64,000 bases of DNA. Origin: Plazaster borealis (taxonomy: Eukaryota > Echinodermata > Asteroidea > Forcipulatida > Labidiasteridae). Positions 1 through 11,318 of this stretch are shown piece after piece; position 1 is the stretch's first letter; the number at the start of each line of letters is the position of its first letter. Location of the stretch: positions 12,228,773-12,292,772 of the forward strand of contig CM037467.1 in NCBI GenBank assembly GCA_021014325.1. The letters are read 5' to 3'. Made by a program: the position numbers and the translations under genes. The notes beneath the pieces were generated by a model. It had not been told where the DNA came from and did no database searches. It saw nothing but the letters and a program-made list of their open reading frames with translations.

Positions 1-245
1 TATATACGTGTGTGTCTTTAATATAGAGGCGGAGACGTGACCAGCATAAGGACGTGTCTTAATGGATGACGATACGATCTCGTCCTCAATAACGGGCACG
101 CTACTCATCGTGCTCACACGTTCCCACTTTAACCGGTGGATCGGTGGACTAGCGACTAATAGATAGTCTTGACGACCCAGAAGAGGTGCGTTCACACAAA
201 CACCAAGCCCTACATACCGCAGGACTGCCTCTGTCTATAACGCAC

Positions 246-326
246 TATAAAGGAATGAGAGCAACTGATCTCGTCTTCTAAGAAGCGACGATCACTTGAA
301 TTCAATCCACATTCCAGAAGGTAAGT
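246..326 (+). promoter_or_regulatory. Candidate TATA promoter with a non-coding first exon
   Basis: A TATAAA box is seen at 246-251. About 70 bases later AGAAG is followed by GTAAGT (donor at 321-326), a consensus splice donor. If transcription starts about 30 bases after the TATA box, the first exon would run from about 276 to 320. It contains no ATG, so it would be 5' untranslated. No downstream acceptor or coding exon could be identified. The spacing resembles a real short first exon, but both signals also occur by chance in AT-rich DNA. RNA evidence would decide it. Confidence 0.3.
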
Positions 327-971
327 TCTTGCTATTTGTTTCCGTCGAATTTCTTACCAAGGGTGCAAGTTTTATAGAGTAAGCCTCGTAGAAGTGCCAT
401 CTCCCATTGCAGAGTGCTCAAGTAGACTTTAAAAATAAGTACCAAGAGCTGAAATATTTAAGGGTTCACGGGCGTTGTATATTAATGCAAAGGCTCTTAG
501 AGAGATTGTATTGGTGATGCATGGTTGGATAATTTTAACTGCACGATTACCTTTTTGCTTAGTTGCTGGTTTCGAAAAGATCGCATGCATTGTTTAATAC
601 AGAAATTCACCGATGCACCAATAACTGGTTAAAGAGATAAATTATAAAGTTGTTTCGATTCGAGCAGAAAATGCTTCTGTGTGATGGGGATACTGTGGTC
701 AGCATGGTTTAGTTCTCTATTCATGCATTGATCTCAACCTTTTCGCTGAGGGAAAGGGCTTGGTGAACCTGAACAAAGGCTTGGTAAACTTGAACTGTCT
801 ATAGAAAACTCCCTCCTTAACTTTTACTGAAATACATTTATAAATTAAATACAACGATATGAACACTTCAGAACGATTAGAAACGACTGCTTTTAACATG
901 TAAAGGTGATTATCTCAATGCGCCGCTTATGTGCAATTTTGTCAATTTTGTCATTTTTAATGTTGTCATTC
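327..971. other. No gene recognised
   Basis: AT-rich unique-looking sequence. Short reading frames on the minus strand have no recognisable domain and are probably chance. If the first exon just upstream is real, this would be the start of its intron. Confidence 0.4.
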
Positions 972-1008
972 AGCCTTCGATGAAGACTCAGGGTCGAAAC
1001 GTCAGGCC
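972..1008 (+). ncRNA. Hammerhead-like motif, Penelope type, core altered
   Basis: GCCT at 973-976 can pair with AGGC at 1004-1007 to form helix I. Between them are GATGA, a short GAC/GTC helix II, GAAA and the cleavage triplet GTC. The expected CTGATGA core reads TCGATGA here, so two core positions differ and cleavage is doubtful. Penelope-like retroelements are known to carry small type I hammerheads with a very short helix III (here the palindrome ACGT). The assignment to that group is inferred from the motif; no Penelope coding sequence is visible nearby. Confidence 0.45.
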
Positions 1009-1129
1009 ACTGACTGTTTTTAGTTTTTTCGCTTTTGTTTTCAATTAAATATTCATACCTTTCACCTTTTGTAGATCTTGCCATCTTGCTGCGCTCTCTC
1101 CTTTCGTAAGCCTGTTGCTACAACAGACG

Positions 1130-1265
1130 TTTGTTATGGTCATTATGTTCGACAAATAATTATGTATGCCTCATTGTGTCCGACCTGTCGTGTCGGACGA
1201 ACCATTACGTTCGACCCATCGTGTCGGACAAATCATTACGTTCGACCCGTTATTACCGCAAAACA
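1130..1265. repeat. Degenerate 31-bp minisatellite
   Basis: TCGTGTCGGAC...ATTACGTTCGACCC occurs at about 1188 and again at about 1219, a period of 31 bases. More diverged GTTCGAC and GTCCGAC units lie on both sides. The overlapping plus-strand reading frames are just translations of the repeat. Confidence 0.6.
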
Positions 1266-1552
1266 GCAGTTCGGATCATGTGTGTCCGACAAAATACAAT
1301 GTCCGACTCGCCATCTTGTTTTTAAATCTTGTTATCCAAACCGAGACTGGGAGTCAGAGAAAAAGAGGTCTAAGGCCCCATTGGCCCCATATACGGGGTT
1401 ACACGAGAATGTATAATATTTATTTTCATCGCATACAAGGTTCTTTTTAAAAAATGGCGAAGCTTGATATATATCGTATAAATGCGCCACCTACTGTCAA
1501 AAAGGGATGTATTCGATCATCCCTATTGTTCTGTGTAAGTGCGACGCGATGG

Positions 1553-1903
1553 AAATTGGAAATTGTCAAAGACCGGTGTTCTCACTCACAGTATCCCAAC
1601 ATATGCATAAAATAACAAGCCTGTGAAAATTTGGGCTCAACTTGGTCATCGAAGTTGCAAGAAAATGATGAAAGAAAAAACACCCTTGTTGTACAAATTT
1701 GTGTGCTTTCAGATAGGAATAAAAACTTCTTGCAAGAAGTTTTTTTTGTTATTTTAGTGAGAAATTAAAAACTACGTTACTTCAGAGGGAGTCGTTTCCT
1801 ACAATGTTTTATACTATCAACAGCTCTCCGTTGCTTGTTACCAAGTAAGTTGTTATGCTAATATTTGTTTTGAGTCATTACCAAACGTGTACGATACCTT
1901 TAA
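1553..1903 (+). mobile_element. Family C TTAA MITE, copy 1 (left end worn)
   Basis: It shares with the other family C copies AATTGTCAAAGACC near the left end, the block AACATATGCATAAAATAAC, a central hairpin around TTCTTGCAAGAAG, and the right end ACGATACCTTTAA. The left TTAAAGG terminus is no longer readable. There is no coding capacity, so it is non-autonomous. Confidence 0.75.
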
Positions 1904-2563
1904 GTTCTGTGCCGACAAAGAGTAAAACCTCAAAGGGAATTGCGAAGCGCAAACAATGAGTTGGTCAGCCCGTGTTTTGTATCTCCATTCTATTTTTTGA
2001 CTTACACAGCGGTTTATTGGCGACACGTATTGGCGTAATGGGTTTGACACAATTTCTCGTTCTTCAAACGCATTGAACGGAGATTGGAGTAAAAATGACA
2101 CAGTTTTGTTACGAACATAGATCTGTGGTGTCTACATTTAGCATGCTACGAACAGCATTGACCTAAATCTATTTTTGCAGTTATAAGCTTGTACTTTAAG
2201 CTTGGATCTTTAGTTTTTTTTGTAATGTTTAAGTCTAGTTTTTTTGTGATGTTTAATTACTTTAACTACTGTTTAACTACTGCAATCATTGAGTATTATT
2301 TTGACATTCTTCTTTATCTTCTTCTTGTTGGCGTCTTTTTCTTCTGCTGCTAAAATCTCTGTTTAGATGTGGGAGGAAAATCCAAGCTTTGGGGAAAACC
2401 CACGGAATCACTTTGGGACTAACAACACAATCTAAATATTTGTGTTGACTTGAAATTATATTATGTCATAACTTAAGATAAGTTCGCTATCTGAGAAACT
2501 ATAATATAGGCATTCGTTCTTAGCGTAATAAATTTGGTTGAAGTAGTGTTTCTGTCGTCATTT
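1904..2563. other. No gene recognised
   Basis: Unassigned AT-rich sequence. The 82-residue minus-strand frame at 1853-2101 runs into the family C element and has no recognisable domain. Confidence 0.4.
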
Positions 2564-2693
2564 CCATTAGCCTTTTTGAGATATGGTGGACACTATAGGA
2601 GTGCACTGTAGGATTTGGGTGTATACAGACAAATTTACCCAAGTCAAACAGTGTTACAGTAATGTGTCCGCCATATCTCAAAATGGCTTATGG
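2564..2693. mobile_element. Small foldback element, about 130 bp
   Basis: The left arm CCATTAGCC..TTTTGAGATATGG is repeated in inverse orientation at the right (CCATATCTCAAAATGGC). GGACAC on the left is matched by GTGTCC on the right. The whole forms an imperfect stem with a loop of roughly 60 bases. No coding sequence. It looks like a MITE-type hairpin, but no sure target duplication was found. Confidence 0.55.
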
Positions 2694-3571
2694 ATCTGGG
2701 ATCGAACGCTCTTCTTACCTAAAGCGGACTATGTACTTTAGGGTCGTACATTCCCAATATATTTACCCTTTCAAACAGACACACTACCCGTCCCCTTCTC
2801 GTTTCTCCTTTCTTCTCAAACAAGGGAAATTAGTGATTATACCTCATCAAGCGAAGGATGATAAAACCGAAATATAAATAAATACCCATCAAATTGTTTA
2901 TTTAGTCAGACGGACGCATCGTATCAACACTACCCCCACTCTGATATGTGAACCCTTCGCATAAACTGAAGCCATCATTGCGCTTCGTGTGCCGTTTCAT
3001 TTACCGAGTTTACGTAAAATGTCCTTAACTCGGGCGGTCAGGCTTTGAGGACAATTATACCCAACATACAGCCTGGGCTGTCTACAGCCGGTAAGGAAAT
3101 AGTGCTAAGGCGGCTGTTTCAGGTGGTGTACTCTTTCAGTGAAATGTCTGTAAACGCATCTCATCAGCTTCAGGTGCTCTCTTCTCGATGTTAAGGCTCG
3201 CTTGGAAACTCGTCCCGTTCCAACCCGTCTGTCTTTACATTTTGCCGGTACTCGTTTCATGCAACCAGCATCCGGTCTTTCTCCCAAGAGGCGGAGTCCT
3301 TCCCTATTTTCTTTCCCAGATTTGCAATTAAATTGAAGGGGGATCATTCGCAGTTCTTTGTTCCTTATCAGAATCCAGATTATTATTGTGTGCGAAGTGA
3401 TACGAGGACCCGGGTCACCGTCTATGAGCATCGAGTTATTAACCTTTGTTAACAATTCTGACTTGGATTTTTTTGCGATGGGGACGACTTTAGGACAAAA
3501 TTAAATGCGAGAGTGGCTGGCACGGGAAGATGCAACAATCCAAACTGATTCCCAAGCCTCATTGTTACCTT
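2694..3571. other. No gene recognised
   Basis: The longest frame is 116 residues on the minus strand (3105-3455). It has no familiar domain and no convincing splice or promoter context. Nothing else was identified. Confidence 0.35.
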
Positions 3572-3850
3572 AAACTCCGGAAAACGACTACTGCGTATTT
3601 TTTTCAAACAACCAAATTCAATTCAATTCAATTCACTTTATTTTCACATCAATGCACATTGTCATTAATAATCAACCTCCAATCGCCATCGACCTCAAAA
3701 CTACCATTATGTTTATTTTTAATTTACTAGAAACTCCGGAAATTTACTATTGCGTATTTCCTTTAAACACTCGAATTCAATTCAATTCAATTCACTTTAT
3801 TTCCACATCAAAGCATCTATCAACATAGTAATATGTGAAGTGGTACAAAA
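3572..3850 (-). repeat. Direct duplication carrying two LINE-like 3' tails
   Basis: AAACTCCGGAAA begins at 3572 and again at 3731. Each is followed by TGCGTATTT and then by repeated ATTCA units running into CACTTTATTT.CACATCAA. Read on the minus strand, each copy ends in AATAAAGTG followed by repeated GAATT. This is typical of 5'-truncated non-LTR retrotransposons with short tandem tails. The offset is 159 bases. It may be two insertions into one site or a duplication of one insertion. Confidence 0.5.
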
Positions 3851-4333
3851 TAAATTAACTCACTCACTGCCATTATGTTGAGTTTTAAACATAAATACAC
3901 AATTAAATTCACCCCAAAACAAACCAAAAAGGCATGTATAATGCTATCTACAAAAAGGGAAAAAAGGAGAACTGAAAAGCATGTATTCTGGCAGATGTTT
4001 GAACTTTAAAGAAATGTCCTGACAGGCAAGAGATGATCTTGTCATCACACTGTGATCCCCTCGTAACTATATCAAATAACACATCATACCTCATCGCATA
4101 AGACGCCACAAGTTCATTCGCTGGAATCTCATTGCTCTAATTGACAGGGCGTCCGTTACATTTTAATAAGGTGGTAAATTGGAACGATTCGTCACGCACG
4201 AGGGAATATCAGACAAGATTATTTCTCCTCTCCCTTCACCCCTCCAGGTTAATATCTGTCAGATGAGTTTGTGGGGCCATATTTTGAGCTACTGCAGTCC
4301 CCGACGTCATGATTCGTGGTTCATTCATTTATT
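3851..4333. other. No gene recognised
   Basis: Unassigned AT-rich sequence with no supported coding or RNA feature. Confidence 0.4.
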
Positions 4334-4463
4334 CACTGCGAGAACTGGGGTGTTAAATTGTTTCTCTTGGTATATATAATGTGACAACACCGAAATGGTG
4401 TTAACTGTCCCAATATATCGTTGATGAAATTAACACCATGTCGGTGTTGTCACATATAGATAC
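4334..4463 (+). mobile_element. Family B MITE, right end missing
   Basis: It starts CACTGCGAGAACTGGGGTGT. Inside, GTGACAACACCGAAATGGTG is matched by the inverse arm CACCATGTCGGTGTTGTCAC, with TATATCGTTGATGAAATTAA between. It ends after ATATAGATAC, so the AACACCCCAGTTTTTGCAGTG terminus is gone. Confidence 0.7.
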
Positions 4464-4946
4464 AGCGTTCACATAGCTTGGTAAACCCTACAGTCTGGTA
4501 TACCCTTGTGCATCATATATATAGGAACAACTCAAAATCACGATGTTGCAAAAAGTATGTTGCTGAAACATTCGGGTTCCTTGTATATATAACATGGTTA
4601 GACGTAGCTTTTACCGACAGCCGGCACTGAAGTGAAGTTCAATTCGGTAAAGGGTGCAAGCACCCCGCGGTTGTTTGAAGAAACAAATTTGTGAGAAACC
4701 GCACACCTGACCCCCTGTTTGAGCACTTTAAGAACGATGGTTACAACATCAATCGCTACCGATGTTTTTTTCTTCTTCCCGAGTGTGTACAAGAGTCAAG
4801 CCGCATCGAGTTTACGTGAAAAGAGAAAGAATAATAGGAAGACAACGTTAAAGAAAGAATGAGAAGCCGCGAGAAGTGTCATTTCCATCGAAAATGTACA
4901 CACCTGGCCTTCTTTGATGCGATTTCTCACATTGCTATAATAATTG
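4464..4946. other. No gene recognised
   Basis: A 64-residue minus-strand frame at 4598-4792 has no recognisable motif. Nothing else supported. Confidence 0.35.
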
Positions 4947-4984
4947 CACTTCCACGGAGATACCATGGTATCTCCGTGGAAGTG
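4947..4984. repeat. Perfect 38-bp palindrome
   Basis: The arm CACTTCCACGGAGATACCA is followed at once by its exact reverse complement, with no spacer and no mismatch. Part of the arm (CACGGAGATACCA) recurs near 9749. It could be a minimal foldback element or a protein-binding dyad. Confidence 0.85.
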
Positions 4985-5142
4985 TTGGGCGGTCCCTTTT
5001 CAAAGTAGACGTGTTTGTTTCGGCGGTGTTTGAGGCATTGTACTGTTTGTGACTTCATGAATGCAAAACGTGGGGAGGAAGAGGTGCAGGTCAAACTGTG
5101 CAGACCTGGGGTTCCTTGTCCTTTATTACGGCATAAATGCTT

Positions 5143-5476
5143 GTGTCGTGGCCGAGCGGTTTAGAGCATCGAATTCAAGTTCTTGTGGTGAAGTCATTGG
5201 GGTGTGGGTTCGAGTCCCGGTCCTGACACTTGTGTCCTTGAGCAAGATGCTTTACTATAATTGCTTCTCTTCACCCAGGGGTATAAACGGGTACCTGCAA
5301 GGGTTAAGGTTGATATTTTGTTTGAAAAAGCCTTTGGAGTGTCACGGCATTTCGGGGCTGAATACTCCCCAGGGAGCTGGCAAAGATTAAAGAAATGTTA
5401 TTGGCACAAAGACCAGGGCACTGATGTAAAGCGCATTGATACGTCATTGTAAAATGTGCTAGTTATTATTATTATT
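5143..5476 (+). mobile_element. SINE with tRNA-Leu head, copy 1
   Basis: The head GTCGTGGCCGAGCGGTTTAG carries an A box (TGGCCGAGCGG). Anticodon CAA lies at 5176-5178 in ATTCAAGTTC, and the B box GGTTCGAGTCC is at 5207-5217. Long variable arm and anticodon both match a tRNA-Leu(CAA) origin. The body (TTGAGCAAGATGCTTTACT) ends in an AAAGCGC segment and an (ATT)n tail. No RT. SINEs depend on LINE proteins for movement. This is not a functional tRNA gene because the stems are imperfect and the body is fused on. Confidence 0.85.
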
Positions 5477-6252
5477 AGTATAAAAGGTTACCAGCCAAAC
5501 TAAACATGTATGTTGTTGTGTGACTGGTTCTCTGCTAAACTCTGCTGAAAAGTTGCATTTAAATTAACCCCTGGCTGTCATTTAGCACTTGTATAAAACA
5601 AGAAACACTTAGCAGGAATTGAAGCCATTACGTGTCTAAATTTTGGCCGGCCTCCGGTCAGGTTTTGCTCTTTTAACGAGGAACGTATTTGCCCATGACA
5701 ATCTACATTGAAATGACCTCAGCTTTAGCCTGTCCTCACTAGTCATACAAACTGTGTGGAGAACGACTGATAACAATTGATCTCACATGTGAATCTGAAA
5801 TCATCTTTAGGGTGTAAACTATTCCCCAAAATGTGAACAAGACATTAGAAGTGATTTAACTATAAGTTCAGGAAAACTGTGCAGAGCATTTTTGTTTTGA
5901 AATCTCCAGTGGTGTACTGCTTTGGACGACTTTGTGTTTTGATTGGCTGTAAACCAAACGCGTGAAGCGGCAGGTTTTTCTAAAACCAAGTTGGACTTTC
6001 ACCTTCTTTAAGAGGTGCCCACTTAGTCTTCGAGTTTTCCTATAGAGACATTAACAATACTTTATTAACCTATCTAATGTCCAACTTGGGTCACTTCAAT
6101 TAGAAAGGGTCTAACCATCGGAAATGGACGCTCTGGAGTGTCTTGGTAACGTGCATTGCGTTGTGGTAATGTCCAAAACAACCACTGCAACTTCAATCAG
6201 TAGCAGTATTACCAATTGACCAGGTCCTAGTTGTTTGTTGTGTTGAGATAAA
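5477..6252. other. No gene recognised
   Basis: Unassigned AT-rich sequence; no supported coding or RNA feature. Confidence 0.4.
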
Positions 6253-6425
6253 CACTGCAAAAAACTCCGGTGTTAAATCGATTCTCCGGGTACCTATGTG
6301 ATAACACAGCCACGGTGTTAATTTCACTAACGATATAATAACGGGGATAACTAACACCGCGTCGGTGTTGTTACATACTATAGACACCGGAAAGAATCAA
6401 TATGAACACCCCAGTTTTTGCCGTG
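6253..6425 (+). mobile_element. Family B MITE, full length
   Basis: It begins CACTGCAAAAAACTCCGGTG and ends AACACCCCAGTTTTTGCCGTG. The inner arms GTGATAACACAGCCACGGTG and CACCGCGTCGGTGTTGTTAC are inverse to each other. This is the only intact B copy in the window, and it defines the unbroken middle of the family (CACTAACGATATAATAACGG). Confidence 0.75.
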
Positions 6426-6432
6426 TAACCCG

Positions 6433-6811
6433 TTAAAGGCACTGAACACGTTTGGTAATTGTCAAAGACCAGTGTTCTCATTTGGTGTATCCCAACATAT
6501 GCATACAATAACAAGCCTGTGAAAATTTGAGCTCAATTGGTCATCGAAGTTGCAAGAAAATGATGAAAGAAAAAACACCCTTGTTGTACAAATTTGTGCT
6601 GTGCTTTCAGATAGGAATAAAAGGCTTCTTGCAAGAAGTCTTTCATTATTTTAGTGAGAAATTACCTCTTTCCCAAAAACTACGTTACTTCAGTGGGAGT
6701 CGTTTCCCACAATGTTTTATACTATCAACAGCTCTCTGTTGCTCGTTAACAAGTAAGTTTTTATGCTAATATATATTTTGAGTAATTACCAAACGTGTCC
6801 AGTGCCTTTAA
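6433..6811 (+). mobile_element. Family C TTAA MITE, copy 2
   Basis: Both ends are intact: TTAAAGGCACTGAACACG at the left and GTGTCCAGTGCCTTTAA at the right. The inverted termini are AGGCACTG/CAGTGCCT inside TTAA duplications. The centre is the palindrome CTTCTTGCAAGAAG. The plus-strand frame at 6527-6769 lies wholly inside the element and is not a gene. It abuts a family B element with only 7 bases between. Confidence 0.9.
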
Positions 6812-8089
6812 ACGAGGCATTCTTGATTTAAGAATGTTTTCAGTGCTTGACTAACGCTTTTGGGGCGAATTTGATGGCGTTGATACGCCAGCAAATTTTA
6901 ATACTTCACTGTATCAACACGGTACCTTCACTTGAAATGGATAGAACTGAAAAGTTGGTTCATGGTGGAATAATCTATGAGGTAAATATAGCCTTTTGCT
7001 TGACTTCTAATTCCCGTAACTATCTGCACCGTGGAAGTCGCTATAAACGGCGCCACGGGGAGCTGGAAGGCAATGGGGCGTAACTTGGAGAGCGTACAGC
7101 TTTAAAGGTCAACTTGCCATGCGCAAGCTGTTCGAACGCGCCAATGAGCCAATCGAAATGCGGAAAATCTGTGATTGGCAGGTGGGACACAACTAGGCGT
7201 AATGAGAACAGGTGTTTTGTCCTGATTTTTGTTTACTGAACTTCCTTACCACTCAGCTTGTAGTTTTGTGGACACTTCATTATCAACCTTTGATATCCAA
7301 GTATTTTTGGGGAAATGTCGTTCTTTATTTCGATTTAATTTATACAAGGTCTGGGCTTTGGGTCTAAATTTCTCGTACATAGCACTGTGGCAGCTGGAAA
7401 CATGTTGCAGGAAAATTAATAACTAACACTTACTTTGCAACAACAAAAATAATTCTGAAAAAAATATTGTTATGTGCTTTTCTGATTATTTGCCCTATGC
7501 GTTAACGCACACACTACTATAGTGTACTAGTATACGCCCCACTGTTTACTTGCCAACATTGGTGAGTCAATACGCTCAGGTTTACACATATAATTAGACG
7601 TTTTCAAGAAGCCCTTTGCGAGGCGAGACTATACCTCCCGATGGGTACAGACTCGGACGTGTTTGATGAACGTGTGGAACTATCGCAAACACATTGATAG
7701 AGAATGTTATACGTCATACAAGCCGCTTGGTCGAGTTAGGTTACAGCATTGTGTGCGACAGACGATCCGCTGGTTTACTTGATTCAATGTGTACATCTTG
7801 GCGGTAAAAACAACACATTGACACTGCTGAACGGATTGTTTGCAGACTAACATTTCAACCAGGGTGGCAATGGGTCTATGGGGAATGATAAAAGGGCACC
7901 CTAAAAAATATATTCAGAACTGATGACCGTCAACTCAAAAATTGATATGTGAGATTACGAATGACAAACAGATAATATAAAAAGGTGTTATTCGTGAGAG
8001 GGCTGCATGCACAGCAAACCCACGATAATGTTACGGCGTTTACAGGCATGAAGTGAACATTGGTAGTCGCACTCATGCAAAGGATGGAA
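6812..8089. other. No gene recognised
   Basis: Frames of 65-78 residues at 6847-7083 and 7229-7426 have no recognisable domain. No supported RNA gene or repeat. Confidence 0.35.
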
Positions 8090-8490
8090 CTACTATTTTT
8101 GAATCAAGATACGTTACAGCCTTTGTAATTATGGTGGGGAGTACTGCTACCGGTGCGCTTCATATCTTTGAATCAATAGAAGGTACAATATTTGGCAATG
8201 TCAACTAAGATGTGATTGGTTGACAAGTCTGCTGCTACTGGTATGTCTACTCACTTTGAATCAGGGCAAAGTACAGCCTTTGTAATGTTTGACTACTGCT
8301 TCCCGTATGCATACTATCTTTGAACAAAGATAATGTACAGTGTTGGTAATGTTAGCAAACCTGCTGCCTCATGCTTTTATGAACCAATAAGAGGTTAGAC
8401 AACAGTAATTATTATTCAAATAATTTTCTTCAGACATGCTCACTCCCTTTGAATCAAGACAAGGTACAACATTGATAATAATGTTAAAAC
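8090..8490. repeat. Degenerate tandem array, units about 60-90 bp
   Basis: CTTTGAATCAA..(G/A)AAGGTACA..TTGGTAATGT recurs in worn form at about 8096, 8165, 8253, 8313, 8377 and 8448. Spacers often contain ACTGCT or CTGCTGC. The spacing varies, so it is an old minisatellite. Confidence 0.55.
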
Positions 8491-9936
8491 CGTTGCCCAT
8501 TTCTATCATTTCTCTGGGGATGTACATTCGTGGACACACACACGTTTCTGCACAACACATTGAATGGTAATTGAAATCTGCAAGTGATCTCCAATGTTTG
8601 CGCAACACCGTCCGACAGTGTCATAATTACGATTCTCGTCTGCGTCTAATTCAAGCTTTATGCATGCCCCACCATTATGCAAAGCATTACAATTTAAATC
8701 CCCAGCCGTCGAAATCAACACATTAGATTTGGTTAGCAAAACACCAAAGGATAATTAGGCACGCTGTCAAAATATGTTTAGTTTTCTTTCTGCTCTCGAC
8801 CAATTATCTATCCGGGGGTAGCGCTTAACTTGAATCAAGCTGTATCAAACTGGCTTTACTAAAATGCAAAGCATATATAAACACCCGGGTCATAAGCTGA
8901 ACTATTCCCTTTAAATTGTAAATTTTGGCGAACGAAACCTGAACAAATTTGGAGCCCCTTTTTTCACTTTTCGGTGTAGAACGCTATAACGTGTTCGTGC
9001 ATAAGTCGTAGAAATCTCGACTTGTGTTACAAAATCGACCCGCGAGTGAAAGTTTCAACTCTGAAGTACTTTACACTATTCAGGAAGGTCCCCTCCAAGA
9101 GAATACAAAAAGAAAACGAAATCTATAGGTTTCCATGAAGACAAAAGACAAAAAGAGATAAGGACTGAAAGAAAGGAAGTGCCATTTTAACCATCGATTT
9201 AATACCTTCATTAGTCGAGTTTTTAATCAAGTTATTTATAACAAAATGTTTGTTTGTTTCTTAAAACGGATAACGGATATTGATGTAAACAGTTTGACAT
9301 TTAACGAATAGTGTGTGGCTCTTACCGTTATTAACCCACAAATTCCAACTCAATAATGATGACGACATTATGACGTCAACGAACAATTTTGTTTAAATGT
9401 CAACCGTTTAGTTATTTTACTTTAGCTGTCGTCCCCCACGGAAATTGACAATTCGTTACATACCAATTCATTTCTATATTGAATGTTTTTTTTATAACAT
9501 TTTTTTAGAATGATTGAACACAAGCTTCAAGGGACAAACACATTTCATCTTTGTTTTTTTTCCTTTTTTTATTTTTGAAATATCGCTCAATTTCATTCCT
9601 GTCGCTCCCTCACAACCCCCGTGGGAAATCTGGTTGTGCAGTTTATTATGGCCGAGTGATGTATCCACTAGGCCCTAAATAACACACATTGAATTAACAA
9701 CTCAAACGTCTTTTCCAATGACTTTAATTCATCGACCTTCGTGCGTCCCACGGAGATACCACGCTGATAGCTAGCCGGGGAAGGTACCAATCCGCGGCCA
9801 GGGCCTTGAACATTCAGACCGATAATTACTCCATGTACGTTCCAACGCGATGGCTTTCTTTAAAGGGAAAGCTATTAGTAGCACTGTGTAAGTCTCGAGG
9901 GTATTTTCAACTAGGGAACCTTGTGTTTTTGTGAGT
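8491..9936. other. No gene recognised
   Basis: Two overlapping minus-strand frames (8369-8608, 8506-8739) have no recognisable domain. CRE-like TGACGTCA occurs near 9372. Otherwise unassigned AT-rich DNA. Confidence 0.35.
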
Positions 9937-10057
9937 TATAAGGCCCGGGGAAAATAAATCGTGCACTTTAAAGCGCCCCAATGCTCAAATACACGCGAGA
10001 CTTGTATAGCCTATTAGCAACTCTACAATGGTTTCATAATGGCGTCACAGACGCGGC
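9937..10057 (+). repeat. Left member of a long inverted-repeat pair
   Basis: AAGGCC..GG.GAAAA..A..TCG.GCACTTTAA, ACACGCGAGACTTGTATAG and TTTCATAATG.CGTCACAGACGC are shared, in the opposite orientation, with 11319-11430. The two copies are diverged. They could be the ends of one 1.5-kb element or two separate insertions. Confidence 0.65.
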
Positions 10058-10163
10058 ACTGACTATTACAAGTTTTCCGAAATGTTGGCGTAATTTGAGA
10101 TTCTAAAATAGTTATGAACATGTTTTGATTTTATTTTAATAAACTCATATTCAATCACCTAAG

Positions 10164-10185
10164 ATTCAAAGAACCTTCTTTGAAT
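10164..10185. repeat. 10-bp stem hairpin
   Basis: ATTCAAAGAA, then CC, then TTCTTTGAAT: a perfect stem with a 2-base spacer. No context suggests a bacterial-type terminator role in this genome. Confidence 0.5.
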
Positions 10186-10931
10186 GTGCACTTCTTATCG
10201 AATGTAGGCCATACTGTCGTCCAAAGGTATTCTACCTTCTGCGTAGGAAGAGTTGTAAATCGAAATGATTTGGTTCACTACAATGGGCAGTTTTGAATTA
10301 AATTTACAATTCAAAGAGGTCCACTCAAAAGCCAAGTGTAGGAAGGCAGGATTGCGGTAAGATAAAACATTATTTTTACTTCTAAAAATGTTAAATCCGC
10401 TAAGACGACTGTCGTCACGTCACAATTGTCTCCGCGATTGTTTAGTCTTCCCCTCAAGCAGTCAACCAAGGAATAATATTGCGGTATACGATTAACTTCT
10501 TTTCTTAGTAAGGTTCAGCTGCTTTAAAACCCTCCTGGAGATAAAAATACCAGCAGGGTGCCGATGAAACAGTCCGTCATAACAAAATAGGGCTGAGAAT
10601 AATGGCTGTCCATTTTGGTTGCCGCGAGGTCAGAGAGAGTCGTCTGGCCTCGGACGTTACTTATGCGCAAGATTGCCAGGCGGTGTTTTGTTTCCCGCGC
10701 TTTGGTATAGACCTTTTCCCACAAACGCTCATTATTTTTCTCACTGATAAGTTTTTCTTCTAGGATTATGATACAATTTCTGGTCTTTCTATAATCCAGT
10801 TTATGTGTATTTAAGGAAGATGGATGCTATATAATGTTTTCGATCAGGTGAGAAGCATTGCTACACACCTTTAAATCCTAAAGCAGCCATCTTGGGTTTT
10901 TTTTCATTTAATTTATTTTCATTTCTTTTAA

Positions 10932-11150
10932 TTATTATTATTATTATGGTTTATTAAAAACACTGCATTTATAGCCAAAGGCTAAATTGAGACAATGCAT
11001 ACATCAATATAAATATAGAACATTTACGGAGGCTTACTAGACAGAGAAAAACTTAACAATTTAGTGTTAAAAAACATAGTTTTGGTTAAAAAAAATACAA
11101 TAAGTTAGTTGGCATTTAAAAAGTTGACAAAATAGGGAGTCGGACAATTT
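10932..11150 (-). mobile_element. LINE-like 3' fragment with (AAT)n tail
   Basis: On the minus strand the sequence passes through TTTAGCCTTTGGCTATAAAT and TTTTTAATAAACCA into a run of AAT units at about 10932-10948. A unique 3' UTR followed by a short tandem tail is typical of a 5'-truncated non-LTR retrotransposon. There is no RT coding left, and the 5' limit is uncertain. Confidence 0.4.
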
Positions 11151-11318
11151 TTTTTAAACGGTTAGTCTTACACTTAACATGAAATAGTTGATCGGCCTGT
11201 CTGGGTCGATATTGCACATTGGAATTTCTTGGTTGTGGTAACCAGTTCCTAAATGAATGAGAGGCTTTTAATTAGGTGGCAATATTTAAGCATAATTAAT
11301 TTAATAAACTTCACAGCT

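Noticed and set aside
5143..5230. Possible functional tRNA-Leu gene
   Set aside because: A and B boxes and the CAA anticodon are clear, but the acceptor stem is imperfect and a SINE body with an (ATT)n tail follows.
6527..6769. 80-residue plus-strand frame, also seen in similar form at 41543-41761 minus and elsewhere
   Set aside because: It recurs only because it lies in family C MITEs; the copies share DNA, not a kept reading frame.
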